Position numbers and translations under genes: made by a program
Notes under the pieces: model-generated
Told to the model about the DNA's origin: nothing
The model's database searches: none
What the model saw: the letters and a program-made list of their open reading frames with translations, nothing else
Shown here: piece after piece, positions 17,562 to 26,391 of the stretch
Numbering within the stretch: position 1 is the stretch's first letter
Layout of the letters: each line of letters starts with the position of its first letter
Source of the DNA: an uncultured Megasphaera sp.
Lineage (GTDB): Bacteria; Bacillota; Negativicutes; Veillonellales; Megasphaeraceae
Length of the DNA stretch: 64,000 bases
Direction of reading: 5' to 3'
Assembly: GCF_900539295.1 (NCBI RefSeq)
Contig: NZ_UQBH01000003.1
Location: 1 to 64,000, forward strand

Positions 17562-18596
17562 ATGAACTTAGATGCACGCAAACAGAAGATACTGCAAGTC
17601 ATCGTTCAGGACTATATCGCTTCTGCCGAGCCTGTCGGGTCGCGGACGATTGCCCGCAAGTACGACTTGGGCATCAGCCCGGCGACGATCCGCAACGAGA
17701 TGTTCGATTTGGAAATGATGGGATACTTGGAACAGCCGCATACGTCGGCCGGCCGTGTCCCATCCTTGAAAGGCTATCGGCTCTATGTCGACTGCCTCCT
17801 CAAACCGACGAAGATTACGGAAGCGGAAAAGCAGTTCGTCCAATCCTGGTTTCAGGATAAGCTGAGCAGTGTCGATGAAATATTTCAGTCGACGGCCAAG
17901 CTCCTGGCTCGGATTACGCACAACGTCACCTTGATCATGGCGTCGGAGCGGCTTAACTCGAAGCTTAAGTACATCCGCTTCCTGCCCCTCGATGACAGGA
18001 GAGCCATCATGATCGTCGTGACCGATACGGGACAGGTTGAAAACTGTATTTACCCGAAACCCGGCGGGGCCAGCATGGACGATTTGAACATCATTGCCCA
18101 GAAGCTGACCAACTATTTGACCGGTACGGCCATGGACCGCATCGATGAAAAGGCTATCGAAACATTTCATGAAACCATCGTCGACGATGTCGAGTTGTAT
18201 CGACTGGCTTTCCGGGCGATGGAGCAGACCCGCCGCCAAGGCGAGCATTTCTATAAAGGCGGTACGACGGAACTGCTCAACAAGCCGGAATTTAAGGACG
18301 TCGACAAGGCCAAGAGCCTCTTTACCATGCTGGAAGAACAGGACATCGTCGCCAACATCCTTCACGATGAAGGCGAAGGGCAGTCCGTTACCGTCCGCAT
18401 CGGTGAGGAAACGAAGTTGTCTCCCATCAACGACTGCAGCATCATTGAAGCGACCTTTACCGATCACGATGTCGTTCTCGGCAAGCTGGCCGTCTTAGGG
18501 CCGGCTCGGATGGAGTATGCCAAGATCATCGGCCTGTTGGATTTCATGAAACAGCATATGACACAGATGCTGTCCCATTACCAGGACGAGACGTAA
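17562..18596 (+). CDS. hrcA: Heat-inducible transcription repressor HrcA
   Basis: HrcA is the winged-helix repressor that binds CIRCE and is kept active by the GroE chaperonin. Seen here: the conserved start LDARKQKILQVIVQDYI, the DNA-binding segment EPVGSRTIARKYDLGISPATIRNEM (split here by position: residues about 19-43), GYLEQPHTSAGRVPS, and the C-terminal effector domain ending LDFMKQHMTQMLSHY. ATG 17562 is chosen over ATG 17541 because AGAGGTG (17547-17553) sits 8 nt before it and the resulting 344 residues fit the family length. It is the first gene of an operon running through grpE-dnaK-dnaJ and beyond. Confidence 0.97.
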   Translation: MNLDARKQKILQVIVQDYIASAEPVGSRTIARKYDLGISPATIRNEMFDLEMMGYLEQPHTSAGRVPSLKGYRLYVDCLLKPTKITEAEKQFVQSWFQDKLSSVDEIFQSTAKLLARITHNVTLIMASERLNSKLKYIRFLPLDDRRAIMIVVTDTGQVENCIYPKPGGASMDDLNIIAQKLTNYLTGTAMDRIDEKAIETFHETIVDDVELYRLAFRAMEQTRRQGEHFYKGGTTELLNKPEFKDVDKAKSLFTMLEEQDIVANILHDEGEGQSVTVRIGEETKLSPINDCSIIEATFTDHDVVLGKLAVLGPARMEYAKIIGLLDFMKQHMTQMLSHYQDET

Positions 18597-18614
18597 GGAG
18601 GAGTACCGAACGAG

Positions 18615-19217
18615 ATGAGTAACGAAGAGAAAAAAGATACTGTATTACAGGAAGAAGCAAATAAAGTGGCTGAAGACGCTGCCAAGGAAAAGGCTGAAGC
18701 CGTAGACGCTCAGGCGGCAGATGAGGGCTCTGCACAAACAGAACCGGATGCCAATGACGGCGCTGACAAGGCCGATGCGGAAAAAGCCGCTAAGTTTGAG
18801 CAGAAGTTCGTCCGCCTGCAGGCTGATTTTGCCAACTATAAGAAGCGTACTGCTTCCGAAAAGCTTCAAATTTCGGAAGTCGTCAAAATGGATGTCATCG
18901 GCGAGATCCTGCCGGTCATCGACAATTTTGAACGGGCCCTCAAGGCTCCGACAGATGCCGTTTCCGACGACGTACACTCCTTTATCGAAGGCTATGAAAT
19001 GATTTATAAACAGCTTATGGACGTCCTTCAAAAGGAAGGGGTCACGAAAATCGATGCCGTCGGCAAACCTTTCGACCCCAATTATCATCAGGCTGTCATG
19101 CGTGTGCCCAGTGACGAATACGATGATGATATCGTCGTAGAGGTCCTCCAGGAAGGTTATCTCCTGGGCGAAAAGACCTTGCGTCCGGCCATGGTAAAAG
19201 TTGCATTTAACGGTTAA
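18615..19217 (+). CDS. grpE: Nucleotide exchange factor GrpE
   Basis: GrpE releases ADP from DnaK. The 200-residue protein has an acidic, low-complexity N-terminus (residues 1-60), a long coiled coil (FEQKFVRLQADFANYKKRT), and the C-terminal beta domain with GVTKIDAVGKPFDPNYHQAV and the family ending VLQEGYLLGEKTLRPAMVKV. The gene begins 18 bases after hrcA; AAGGAGGAG lies at the end of hrcA. Order hrcA-grpE-dnaK-dnaJ is the standard Firmicute arrangement under HrcA control. Confidence 0.97.
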   Translation: MSNEEKKDTVLQEEANKVAEDAAKEKAEAVDAQAADEGSAQTEPDANDGADKADAEKAAKFEQKFVRLQADFANYKKRTASEKLQISEVVKMDVIGEILPVIDNFERALKAPTDAVSDDVHSFIEGYEMIYKQLMDVLQKEGVTKIDAVGKPFDPNYHQAVMRVPSDEYDDDIVVEVLQEGYLLGEKTLRPAMVKVAFNG

Positions 19218-19250
19218 TTATCGTTTAGTATAAGAATGGAGGAATCTTTT

Positions 19251-21101
19251 ATGAGCAAAGTTATTGGTATTGACTTAGGTACGACAAACTCCGTAGTCGC
19301 TGTTATGGAAGGCGGCGAACCTACGGTCATCACGAATACGGAAGGTTCTCGTCTCACCCCGTCGGTTGTCGGTTTTTCCAAGACCGGCGAACGCCTTGTA
19401 GGCCAGTTGGCAAAACGCCAGGCCGTTTCTAACCCGGAAAACACCATTGCCTCGATTAAGCGTCACATGGGCGAAAGCTACACCGTTGACGTTCAGGGCA
19501 AAAGCTATACGCCGCAGGAAATTTCGGCTATGGTCCTTCAGAAATTGAAGGAAGACGCTGAAAGCTACTTGGGCGAAAAAGTAACCCAGGCCGTTATCAC
19601 CGTTCCGGCTTACTTCAACGACAGCCAGCGTCAGGCTACGAAAGATGCCGGCAAGATCGCCGGTCTCGACGTTCTCCGTATCGTCAACGAACCGACGGCA
19701 GCAGCTCTCGCTTACGGCCTCGATAAAGGCGGCGACGGCAAAATCCTCGTATTCGACCTCGGCGGCGGCACATTCGACGTCTCGATCCTCGAACTTGGCG
19801 ACGGCGTCTTTGAAGTAAAGGCTACCAACGGCAACACGAAACTCGGCGGTGACGACTTCGATAACAAGGTCATGGACTGGATGGTTGACGAATTCAAGAA
19901 ACAGACCGGCATCGACCTCTCGCAGGATAAGATGGCCGATCAGCGCTTGAAAGAAGCTGCTGAAAAAGCAAAAATCGAATTGTCGACGGTTCTTTCGACG
20001 AACATCAACCTGCCCTTCATCACGGCTGACGCTTCGGGCCCGAAACATCTCGACCTGACCTTGACCCGTGCTAAATTCAACGAATTGACGGAAGACCTCG
20101 TCCATGCTACGATGGAACCAACCAAGAAGGCTATTGCTGACTCCGGTCTCAGCATCGACGAAATCGACAAGATCATCCTCGTCGGCGGCTCCAGCCGTAT
20201 TCCGGCTGTTCAGGACGCTATTAAATCGATCCTCGGCAAAGAACCGAGCAAGGGCGTAAACCCTGACGAATGCGTTGCTATCGGCGCTGCTATCCAGGCC
20301 GGCGTCCTCGTAGGCGACGTCAAAGACGTTCTCCTCCTCGACGTTACGCCGTTGTCCCTCGGTATTGAAACCCTCGGCGGTGTCTTCACTAAGATCATCG
20401 ACCGCAACACGACGATCCCGACTTCCGGAAGCCAGGTATTCTCGACGGCTGCCGACAACCAGCCTTCCGTTGACGTCCACGTCCTTCAGGGCGAACGCGA
20501 AATGGCTGCCGACAACAAGACCCTCGGCCGCTTTGAACTGACGGGCATTCCGGCAGCTCCGCGTGGAGTACCTCGTATCGAAGTTACCTTCAACATCGAT
20601 GCTAACGGTATCGTAAACGTTTCGGCAAAAGACCTCGGAACGGGTAAGGAACAGAAAATCACCATCAAATCCTCTTCGGGCCTCGACAAGAGCGAAATCG
20701 ACCGCATGGTCAAAGAAGCTGCTGCTCACGAAGCCGAAGATAAGAAACGTAAAGAAGGCATCGAAGCTAAGAACAACGCCGACTCCCTCATTTACCAGGC
20801 CGAAAAGACCATCAAGGATATGGGCGACAAAGCCGACGCTGCTAAAGTTTCGGAAATCAAAGATAAGATTGCCGACTTGAAAGAAGCTGTAAAGAGCGAC
20901 GACGTCGACAAGATCAAAGCTGCTTCGGAAGCCTTGACCAAGCCGCTTTACGATTTGACCAGCGAAATGTACAAGAATGCCGACGCTGCCCAGCAGGCAC
21001 AGCCGGAAGGCAGCGCCCAGTCTGACGCAGGCGACAGCCAGCCGAAAGACGACAATGTAGTTGACGCCGATTACACCGTAGTTGACGACGATAAGAAGTA
21101 A
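19251..21101 (+). CDS. dnaK: Chaperone DnaK (Hsp70)
   Basis: Cytoplasmic Hsp70. It shows the ATPase signatures [10 protein letters not shown] near the N-terminus, [13 protein letters not shown] (about residue 167) and [13 protein letters not shown] (about residue 310), a substrate-binding domain, and the C-terminal lid ending in [16 protein letters not shown] 19251 is preferred to the in-frame ATG at 19236, because GGAGG (19239-19243) lies just 7 nt upstream of it and the start [10 protein letters not shown] is canonical. Length 616 residues, normal. Codon use is highly biased, as expected for an abundant protein. Confidence 0.98.
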   Translation: MSKVIGIDLGTTNSVVAVMEGGEPTVITNTEGSRLTPSVVGFSKTGERLVGQLAKRQAVSNPENTIASIKRHMGESYTVDVQGKSYTPQEISAMVLQKLKEDAESYLGEKVTQAVITVPAYFNDSQRQATKDAGKIAGLDVLRIVNEPTAAALAYGLDKGGDGKILVFDLGGGTFDVSILELGDGVFEVKATNGNTKLGGDDFDNKVMDWMVDEFKKQTGIDLSQDKMADQRLKEAAEKAKIELSTVLSTNINLPFITADASGPKHLDLTLTRAKFNELTEDLVHATMEPTKKAIADSGLSIDEIDKIILVGGSSRIPAVQDAIKSILGKEPSKGVNPDECVAIGAAIQAGVLVGDVKDVLLLDVTPLSLGIETLGGVFTKIIDRNTTIPTSGSQVFSTAADNQPSVDVHVLQGEREMAADNKTLGRFELTGIPAAPRGVPRIEVTFNIDANGIVNVSAKDLGTGKEQKITIKSSSGLDKSEIDRMVKEAAAHEAEDKKRKEGIEAKNNADSLIYQAEKTIKDMGDKADAAKVSEIKDKIADLKEAVKSDDVDKIKAASEALTKPLYDLTSEMYKNADAAQQAQPEGSAQSDAGDSQPKDDNVVDADYTVVDDDKK

Positions 21102-21124
21102 GATAGATAAGAGGGGCTTCTCAG

Positions 21125-22456
21125 ATGAGCAAAAGAGACTATTATGAAGTGCTTGGCGTCCCTAAAGACGCCAGCGATGCAGAAATTAAAAAAGCCTTTA
21201 AAAAGCTGGCCCTCAAGTATCATCCGGACCGCAATCCCGATGATCCGAAAGCGGCTGAAGAAAAATTCAAAGAAATCAATGAAGCCTACAGCGTCTTGTC
21301 TAATGAGCAAAAACGTGCCCAGTACGACCAGTTCGGTCCGGCAGCCTTCCAAAATGGGAATGCTGCCGGTTCCGGCGCTGGTTTTGGTCAGGGCGGATTC
21401 GGAGGTTTTGGCGGCTTTGGCGGTTTCGGCCAGAGCAGTCAGGGCTTCGGTGGCTTTGAAGATATCTTCGATTCCTTCTTCGGCGGTCAGGGCGGCGGAC
21501 GCCAGTCGTCCAACGGGCCTCAGCGAGGTGCCGATCTGCGCTATGACATTGATATTGCCTTCAAGGATGCGGCCTTTGGGAAGGAAATGGAAATTGAAGT
21601 TCCCAAGGAAGAAACGTGTACTCACTGTCATGGCGAAGGGGCTGAACCGGGCAGCAAGGTCGATACCTGTCCCGACTGTCACGGTACGGGCCAGCAGCGC
21701 GTCGTTCAGAACACGCCTTTTGGCCAGATGGTCAACGTCCGCACTTGCAGCCGTTGCGGCGGTACAGGCAAGATCATTCATGACAAATGTAAGGAATGTC
21801 ATGGCAAGGGAACCGTAAAGGTTCGTAAGAAACTGAAGATTAAGATCCCTGCCGGTGTCGATGACGGTGCACGCCTGCGCGTTGCCGGCGAAGGCGAACC
21901 GGGTACCCGCGGCGGATCTCACGGCGATTTGTACGTCTATATCTTCGTTCGCCGCGATTCTAAATTTGTTCGCGAAGGGAACGATATCCTCTCGCAGGAA
22001 ACGATTTCCTTTGCTCAGGCAGCTTTAGGGACGAAAATCCTTGTCGAAACACTGGACGGGAAGGTTGAACTGACCATTCCGGCCGGCACGCAGACCGGTA
22101 CGACCTTCCGCCTTCGCGGAAAAGGCGTTCCTGTCCTCGGTGCCAAGAACCGCCGTGGTGATCACCACGTCCGGGTCACGGTATCCGTTCCTAAGAAATT
22201 GAATGATAAACAGCAGCAGCTCCTGCGTGAATTCGCCTATGCCGGCGGTGAAACGTGGGTGGGGGAGCCGAAGCCGGCTGAATCGACGCCGGATAAACAA
22301 AAGGCCGATGACAGTGCTGTGAGCAATACGAAAAAAGACTCGAAGAAGGGCAAAAAAGGCTTCTGGACGAAGCTGAAAGATGACCTTTTTCTGAGTTTGA
22401 GAAAGCTGCGGGACGACTTCTGTTGGAGTTGGGCCCGATTAAAAGAAGATCTGTAA
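21125..22456 (+). CDS. dnaJ: Chaperone DnaJ (Hsp40) with C-terminal extension
   Basis: Co-chaperone that stimulates DnaK ATPase. J domain with HPD at residues 33-35, Gly/Phe-rich linker (about 75-135), four CxxCxGxG zinc-binding motifs ([32 protein letters not shown]), then the two C-terminal beta domains. At 443 residues it is about 60 longer than a normal DnaJ; the extra tail is Lys/Asp/Trp-rich ([19 protein letters not shown] and more). The tail runs in frame into a stop only 20 bases before prmA, so it is not an obvious frameshift artefact. Confidence 0.96.
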   Translation: MSKRDYYEVLGVPKDASDAEIKKAFKKLALKYHPDRNPDDPKAAEEKFKEINEAYSVLSNEQKRAQYDQFGPAAFQNGNAAGSGAGFGQGGFGGFGGFGGFGQSSQGFGGFEDIFDSFFGGQGGGRQSSNGPQRGADLRYDIDIAFKDAAFGKEMEIEVPKEETCTHCHGEGAEPGSKVDTCPDCHGTGQQRVVQNTPFGQMVNVRTCSRCGGTGKIIHDKCKECHGKGTVKVRKKLKIKIPAGVDDGARLRVAGEGEPGTRGGSHGDLYVYIFVRRDSKFVREGNDILSQETISFAQAALGTKILVETLDGKVELTIPAGTQTGTTFRLRGKGVPVLGAKNRRGDHHVRVTVSVPKKLNDKQQQLLREFAYAGGETWVGEPKPAESTPDKQKADDSAVSNTKKDSKKGKKGFWTKLKDDLFLSLRKLRDDFCWSWARLKEDL

Positions 22457-22476
22457 AGATGAAGGGAGAATAGACG

Positions 22477-23352
22477 ATGCAATGGAATGAAGTCGATTTG
22501 CTCGTTTCCCCAATGGCCACCGATTTGGTGGCCCTTCTTGTTTATGAATGCGGCAGCAACGGCTCGGTCATCGACGACCAGACGTCGGACCCTGAGGGCC
22601 GCGTTCGCATTACAGCGTATTTTCCGCTGACTCAAGAAGGCCTTGTGGAAACGATCCGAGAAAAAATGAACGCCCTTGAAAGCCGCGGTGCCGACCTCGG
22701 CAACTGGCAGGTCATCGAAAAAAATGTCAACGATGAAGATTGGCTCTTTGCCTGGCAAGATCATTTCCATCCTAAGAAAATCTCCCGCCATTTCTGGGCT
22801 GAACCAGCTTGGGAAAAAGCGTCGCCGGCTCCTGATGAAGACGTCCTTACGATCGACCCCGGCCTTGCTTTTGGCAGCGGCTTTCACGATACGACCTGTC
22901 TCTGCGTCCAGTATCTCGAAGATGCCGTAAAGCCCGGCGACGTCGTCTTTGATATCGGTACGGGAACGGGAATTTTGGCCATTGCCGCGGCAAAATTAGG
23001 CGCCGCTCATGCTGCGGCCGTCGACTTTGACAGCACCGCCGTCGCCCAGGCTCGGGTCAATGCCGCCATCAACGGCGTCGAAGACCGCTTGTCCATTGCC
23101 AACAGCGACCTCCTGGCAGCCATTCCAAAAGGCCAAAAGGCCGATGTCATCGTGGCTAATCTGGTGACGAACGCCGTTCTGGCCCTGCTTCCGACGGTAG
23201 CTCCCTACTTAAAAGAGGGCGGTACGCTCATCGTCAGCGGTATCATCGACGACCGCATCGATGAGGTCCGATCGGCTGCCGAACAGGCTGGGTTTATCTG
23301 GGCTGATGAACAGCTTCGCAGCGGCTGGTATGCCGTGAAATTGACGAGGTGA
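22477..23352 (+). CDS. prmA: Ribosomal protein L11 methyltransferase PrmA
   Basis: SAM-dependent methyltransferase that trimethylates ribosomal protein L11. The 291-residue protein has the N-terminal L11-recognition domain (WNEVDLLVS), the WLFAWQDHFHPKKI block, GLAFGSGFHDTT and the SAM-binding DIGTGTGILAIAAAKLGA (about residues 153-170), followed by NPPF-type VANLVTNAV. It follows dnaJ by 20 bases, a common arrangement in Firmicutes. Start ATG 22477 has GAAGGGAGA upstream. Confidence 0.95.
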   Translation: MQWNEVDLLVSPMATDLVALLVYECGSNGSVIDDQTSDPEGRVRITAYFPLTQEGLVETIREKMNALESRGADLGNWQVIEKNVNDEDWLFAWQDHFHPKKISRHFWAEPAWEKASPAPDEDVLTIDPGLAFGSGFHDTTCLCVQYLEDAVKPGDVVFDIGTGTGILAIAAAKLGAAHAAAVDFDSTAVAQARVNAAINGVEDRLSIANSDLLAAIPKGQKADVIVANLVTNAVLALLPTVAPYLKEGGTLIVSGIIDDRIDEVRSAAEQAGFIWADEQLRSGWYAVKLTR

Positions 23353-23356
23353 GATC

Positions 23357-24085
23357 ATGCGCAAGATTTTTACGGATTTTCCCATTTGCGGGACCTTTGA
23401 ATTGTCGGCTGACGATGCCCGCCACGTCGTCCTCGTCCTGCGGCACACCGTAGGCGACACGATTCCCGTCACCGACGTTACCGGTACGACCTATGAATGC
23501 TTCATTACCCGCATCGAAGGTCATTCGGCCTATTTGACGCCGGCCAAAAAACTATCCGATCCGACGGCTTCGGCCGGGACGGTTACCCTGGCTGCCGGTA
23601 TCTTAAAAGGCGACAAGTTCGACTGGGTCATACAGAAGGCGACGGAGCTCGGCGTCAGCCGAATCGTTCCTGTACAAATGGAATATTGTGTAGTAAAATT
23701 AGATGATAAACGGCAGAAGTCCCGCCTTGAACGGTGGCAGCGCCTGGCCCTTGAAGGGGCTAAACAGTGCGGTCGCGACGACGTGCCCGACGTGGCGCCG
23801 GTCATGACCTTTACGGACTTTGTCGACGCTTATGCCGATACGCGCTGCATCATTCCTTATGAACGGGAAACGGCGCCGCTGGCTGAAGCCTGCCACGATG
23901 TGCGGACCGGTGACGTCGTCATTGCCATCGGACCCGAAGGAGGCTATGCCGAAAAGGAAATCGCCTACGCCGGACAGCAGTTTGCCTGGTGCCGGACCGT
24001 CTCGCTCGGCCCGCGGATCCTGCGTGCTGAAACGGCGTCGCTGGCGGCCTTGTCTATCATTATGTACGAAAGAGGATTCAAGTAA
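23357..24085 (+). CDS. rsmE: 16S rRNA (uracil1498-N3)-methyltransferase RsmE
   Basis: A 242-residue SPOUT-family RNA methyltransferase that methylates U1498 of 16S rRNA. N-terminal PUA-like domain (residues 1-70) with HVVLVLRHTVGDTI, then the knot domain with KGDKFDWVIQKATELGV, IGPEGGYAEKEI and the knot signature LGPRILRAETAS. It starts 4 bases after prmA stops and its stop overlaps the mtaB start by one base, so translation is probably coupled. Confidence 0.95.
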   Translation: MRKIFTDFPICGTFELSADDARHVVLVLRHTVGDTIPVTDVTGTTYECFITRIEGHSAYLTPAKKLSDPTASAGTVTLAAGILKGDKFDWVIQKATELGVSRIVPVQMEYCVVKLDDKRQKSRLERWQRLALEGAKQCGRDDVPDVAPVMTFTDFVDAYADTRCIIPYERETAPLAEACHDVRTGDVVIAIGPEGGYAEKEIAYAGQQFAWCRTVSLGPRILRAETASLAALSIIMYERGFK

Positions 24086-25404
24086 TGCCAACAATTGCTT
24101 TTGCTACCCTGGGCTGCCGTGTCAACCAATACGATACGGACAGCATACGGGGCTTATTTCTTCAGGCTGGCTTTGAAGAAGCCGATTTTAACGGCTCTGC
24201 CGACGTCTATATCATCAATACCTGTTCGGTTACCCAAGTCGGTGAAAAAAAGTCACGCCAGCTCATTCGACGGACCAAGAAGCGCAATGATGCTGCCAAG
24301 GTCATCGTCACCGGCTGCTACGCTCAGCTCGACCCGGAACTTTTGGCGTCCATGCCCGAAGTCGATGCCGTCGTCGGGACGAACGAACGAAAACGCATCG
24401 TAGCCATCGTCGGCGAGTTGCTCGACAACGGCAGTGAGGAAGCTTTCACGGCCGTCCATGACGTGCGCCAACACGATGAGTTTGAGGAAATTCCCCTCTA
24501 TCCGTCGGCAGTGGAGCATACGCGGGCAGACCTGAAGATACAGGAAGGGTGCAATAATTTTTGTGCGTACTGCATCATTCCCTATACGCGCGGTGCGCTG
24601 AAGTCGCGCCGTCCCGATGCCGTCATTGCTGAAGCTAAACGGCTGGTCGACGCCGGGTTTAAGGAAATCGTCCTGACCGGCATCCACCTCGGCGCCTATG
24701 GCCGGGATCTCGACGATCATCCGTCCTTGGCCCATATATTGGACCGCTTGGTCAAAGAAACGGATGTACCCCGCATCCGTATGGGGTCTATCGAATCGCT
24801 GGAAATCGACGACGACATGATTGCCGTTATGAACAGCTCCGATCGAATCTGCCGTCACCTGCACCTGCCCCTTCAGGCCGGTTCCGATGCCGTGTTAAAA
24901 GCCATGAACCGCCATTATACCGTCGCTGAGTACGAAGAGCTCATCGCTCGTCTGCGCAGCCGTATCGGTGGTCTTACGGTCTCGACGGACCTCATCTTAG
25001 GCTTTCCTGGTGAGACGGAAGCTCTCTTTGAAGACACGATGGAAACCTTGCGCCGTCTCAATTTTTCCCATATTCACGCCTTTCCTTATTCGCCGCGAAA
25101 GGGGACGCCGGCTGCGACCATGAGTGGCCAGATCGATACGGCTGAAAAGAAGCGCCGCGTCGAATTGGTCAATGAGTTGTCGGCCCGCCAGAAAGGGGCT
25201 CTCCTCGAGTCCCTCGTCGGGACGAAGGCCTCGGTCCTCGTCGAAACCCAGGAAGGTACCGATGGAGAAGGTTTTACGGGAAACTATGAACGCGTCGCCG
25301 TCCGGGGACTGCCGGAAGGTTCTCAGGGGACGGTCGTCTCCGTTACCCTTGTGGGAACAGACGGCAAGAAGCTTGTCGGACGAGGCCCTTTGGCTGAAGG
25401 ATAA
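24085..25404 (+). CDS. mtaB: tRNA t6A37 methylthiotransferase MtaB
   Basis: Radical-SAM enzyme that converts t6A37 to ms2t6A in tRNA. N-terminal UPF0004 domain with FATLGCRVNQYDTDSIRG and NTCSVT plus CYAQ (three Fe-S cysteines), radical-SAM motif CNNFCAYCIIP (CxxxCxxC, about residues 153-160), and a C-terminal TRAM RNA-binding region. At 439 residues it matches MtaB rather than MiaB or RimO (GCRVNQ start). ATG 24085 overlaps the rsmE stop. Confidence 0.95.
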   Translation: MPTIAFATLGCRVNQYDTDSIRGLFLQAGFEEADFNGSADVYIINTCSVTQVGEKKSRQLIRRTKKRNDAAKVIVTGCYAQLDPELLASMPEVDAVVGTNERKRIVAIVGELLDNGSEEAFTAVHDVRQHDEFEEIPLYPSAVEHTRADLKIQEGCNNFCAYCIIPYTRGALKSRRPDAVIAEAKRLVDAGFKEIVLTGIHLGAYGRDLDDHPSLAHILDRLVKETDVPRIRMGSIESLEIDDDMIAVMNSSDRICRHLHLPLQAGSDAVLKAMNRHYTVAEYEELIARLRSRIGGLTVSTDLILGFPGETEALFEDTMETLRRLNFSHIHAFPYSPRKGTPAATMSGQIDTAEKKRRVELVNELSARQKGALLESLVGTKASVLVETQEGTDGEGFTGNYERVAVRGLPEGSQGTVVSVTLVGTDGKKLVGRGPLAEG

Positions 25405-25442
25405 AAAGCTGACTTCGCCGTACCAAGAAGGAGGAATTCACT

Positions 25443-25787
25443 ATGGAAGACTGCATTTTCTGCAAGATCATCGCCGGGGACATCCCCAGCACCAAGGTTT
25501 GGGAAGACGATAATTTCTTCGCCTTCAAGGACATCAATCCCGTGGCACCGGTACACGTTTTGGTTATCCCCAAGAAACACGTTCAGAGCATTGCAGCCCT
25601 GACGCCGGATGACGCCGATATGGCCGGCAAGATGCTCTATGCCATTCAAAAAGTCGCACAGGTCATGAATCTCGATAAAGACGGCTTCCGCGTCGTATTC
25701 AATACGGGAGAAAAGGCCGGTCAGACCGTTCATCACATGCACGCCCATATCTTAGGCGGCAAGGAAATGGCATGGCCCGGCGTATGA
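25443..25787 (+). CDS. HIT-family nucleotide hydrolase (HinT-like)
   Basis: A 114-residue histidine-triad protein with the start CIFCKIIAGDIPSTKVWED, the VHVLVIPKKHV block and the active-site triad HHMHAHILGG (HxHxH with preceding His). HinT-type enzymes cleave adenosine phosphoramidates. The family often carries C-x-x-C near the start, present here as CIFC. Strong ribosome site (AAGGAGG) ahead of ATG 25443. Later member of the heat-shock/translation operon. Confidence 0.93.
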   Translation: MEDCIFCKIIAGDIPSTKVWEDDNFFAFKDINPVAPVHVLVIPKKHVQSIAALTPDDADMAGKMLYAIQKVAQVMNLDKDGFRVVFNTGEKAGQTVHHMHAHILGGKEMAWPGV

Positions 25788-25912
25788 GTGAACGTCAGCC
25801 GCGAAGAAGACCGCAGCGTGAAGTGCGCTTTTCCATGGCTTCGCTTACCCGTATCATTGCCATTGTGCTCCTCATCGGCGTCGTCGTTTTTTTAGCCATT
25901 CATAAAATCTAA
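25784..25912 (+). CDS. Small single-pass membrane protein (42 aa)
   Basis: ATG 25784 overlaps the hinT-like stop codon (ATGA), the usual sign of coupled translation; an in-frame ATG at 25772 would add four residues. The product has a basic N-terminus (SERQPRRRPQREVRF) and one hydrophobic segment of about 20 residues (IIAIVLLIGVVVFLAI), so it should sit in the membrane with the Arg-rich end in the cytoplasm. The stop TAA 25910-25912 is followed by a terminator. I do not recognise a family; it may be a conserved last gene of the operon. Confidence 0.6.
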   Translation: MSERQPRRRPQREVRFSMASLTRIIAIVLLIGVVVFLAIHKI

Positions 25913-25925
25913 TGATTCTCTCATG

Positions 25926-25953
25926 AAAAAAGACCCGCAGGGGTCTTTTTTTT
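25926..25953 (+). terminator. Terminator of the hrcA-to-hinT operon
   Basis: AAAAAGACCC and GGGTCTTTTT pair around a 4-nt loop (25937-25940) and end in a run of eight T residues. Confidence 0.9.
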
Positions 25954-26015
25954 ACGCCTCTTTAATTCGTGCCGACTATAATGGAAGGAATAACTAAATG
26001 AAAGGGGAAGGTATC

Positions 26016-26387
26016 ATGGAGTCACGGGTTTTAGGGTATTATGGAGAACAGGCTGCACTGGCTTATATACGGCATCAGACCGACTACCGCATCCGCTGCT
26101 GCAACTACCGAAATCGCATGGGCGAAATCGATATCATTGCCGATCATGGAAGGACCCTCGTTTTTATTGAAGTCAAGACGCGACGAACGGAACGCTACGG
26201 CAGGCCTTGTGAGGCTGTGGAACGGCGGAAGCGGCAGAAACTGACCTGCGTCGCCTCCGGTTATCTGACGCAGTTCCGCTTGTGGGACAAGCCCTGTCGC
26301 TTTGACGTCATCGAAGTTTGGCCGGGAGTTGACGACCAGCCCGTTGTTCGCCACGTCGTCCATGCCTTCTTTGCAGAAAGGCGGTGA
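26016..26387 (+). CDS. YraN/UPF0102 family nuclease-like protein
   Basis: A small Holliday-junction-resolvase-fold protein. It has LGYYGEQAALAYI, the core NYRNRMGEIDIIADHGRTLVFIEVKTR (the GEIDII...VFVEVK nuclease signature of UPF0102), and PCRFDVIEV. Function is not firmly known; the fold suggests a nuclease. ATG 26016 has AAGGGGAAGG 5 nt upstream; an alternative ATG at 25998 has its own GGAAGGAA, but a TATAAT-like box at 25977-25982 would put that start at the very edge of the transcript. The gene is followed 4 bases later by the comM-like gene. Confidence 0.88.
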   Translation: MESRVLGYYGEQAALAYIRHQTDYRIRCCNYRNRMGEIDIIADHGRTLVFIEVKTRRTERYGRPCEAVERRKRQKLTCVASGYLTQFRLWDKPCRFDVIEVWPGVDDQPVVRHVVHAFFAERR

Positions 26388-26391
26388 ATTC

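Noticed and set aside
19275..20729. 484-residue minus-strand frame opposite dnaK
   Set aside because: dnaK is certain on the plus strand and its codon bias opens the complementary frame; no domain in the minus product.
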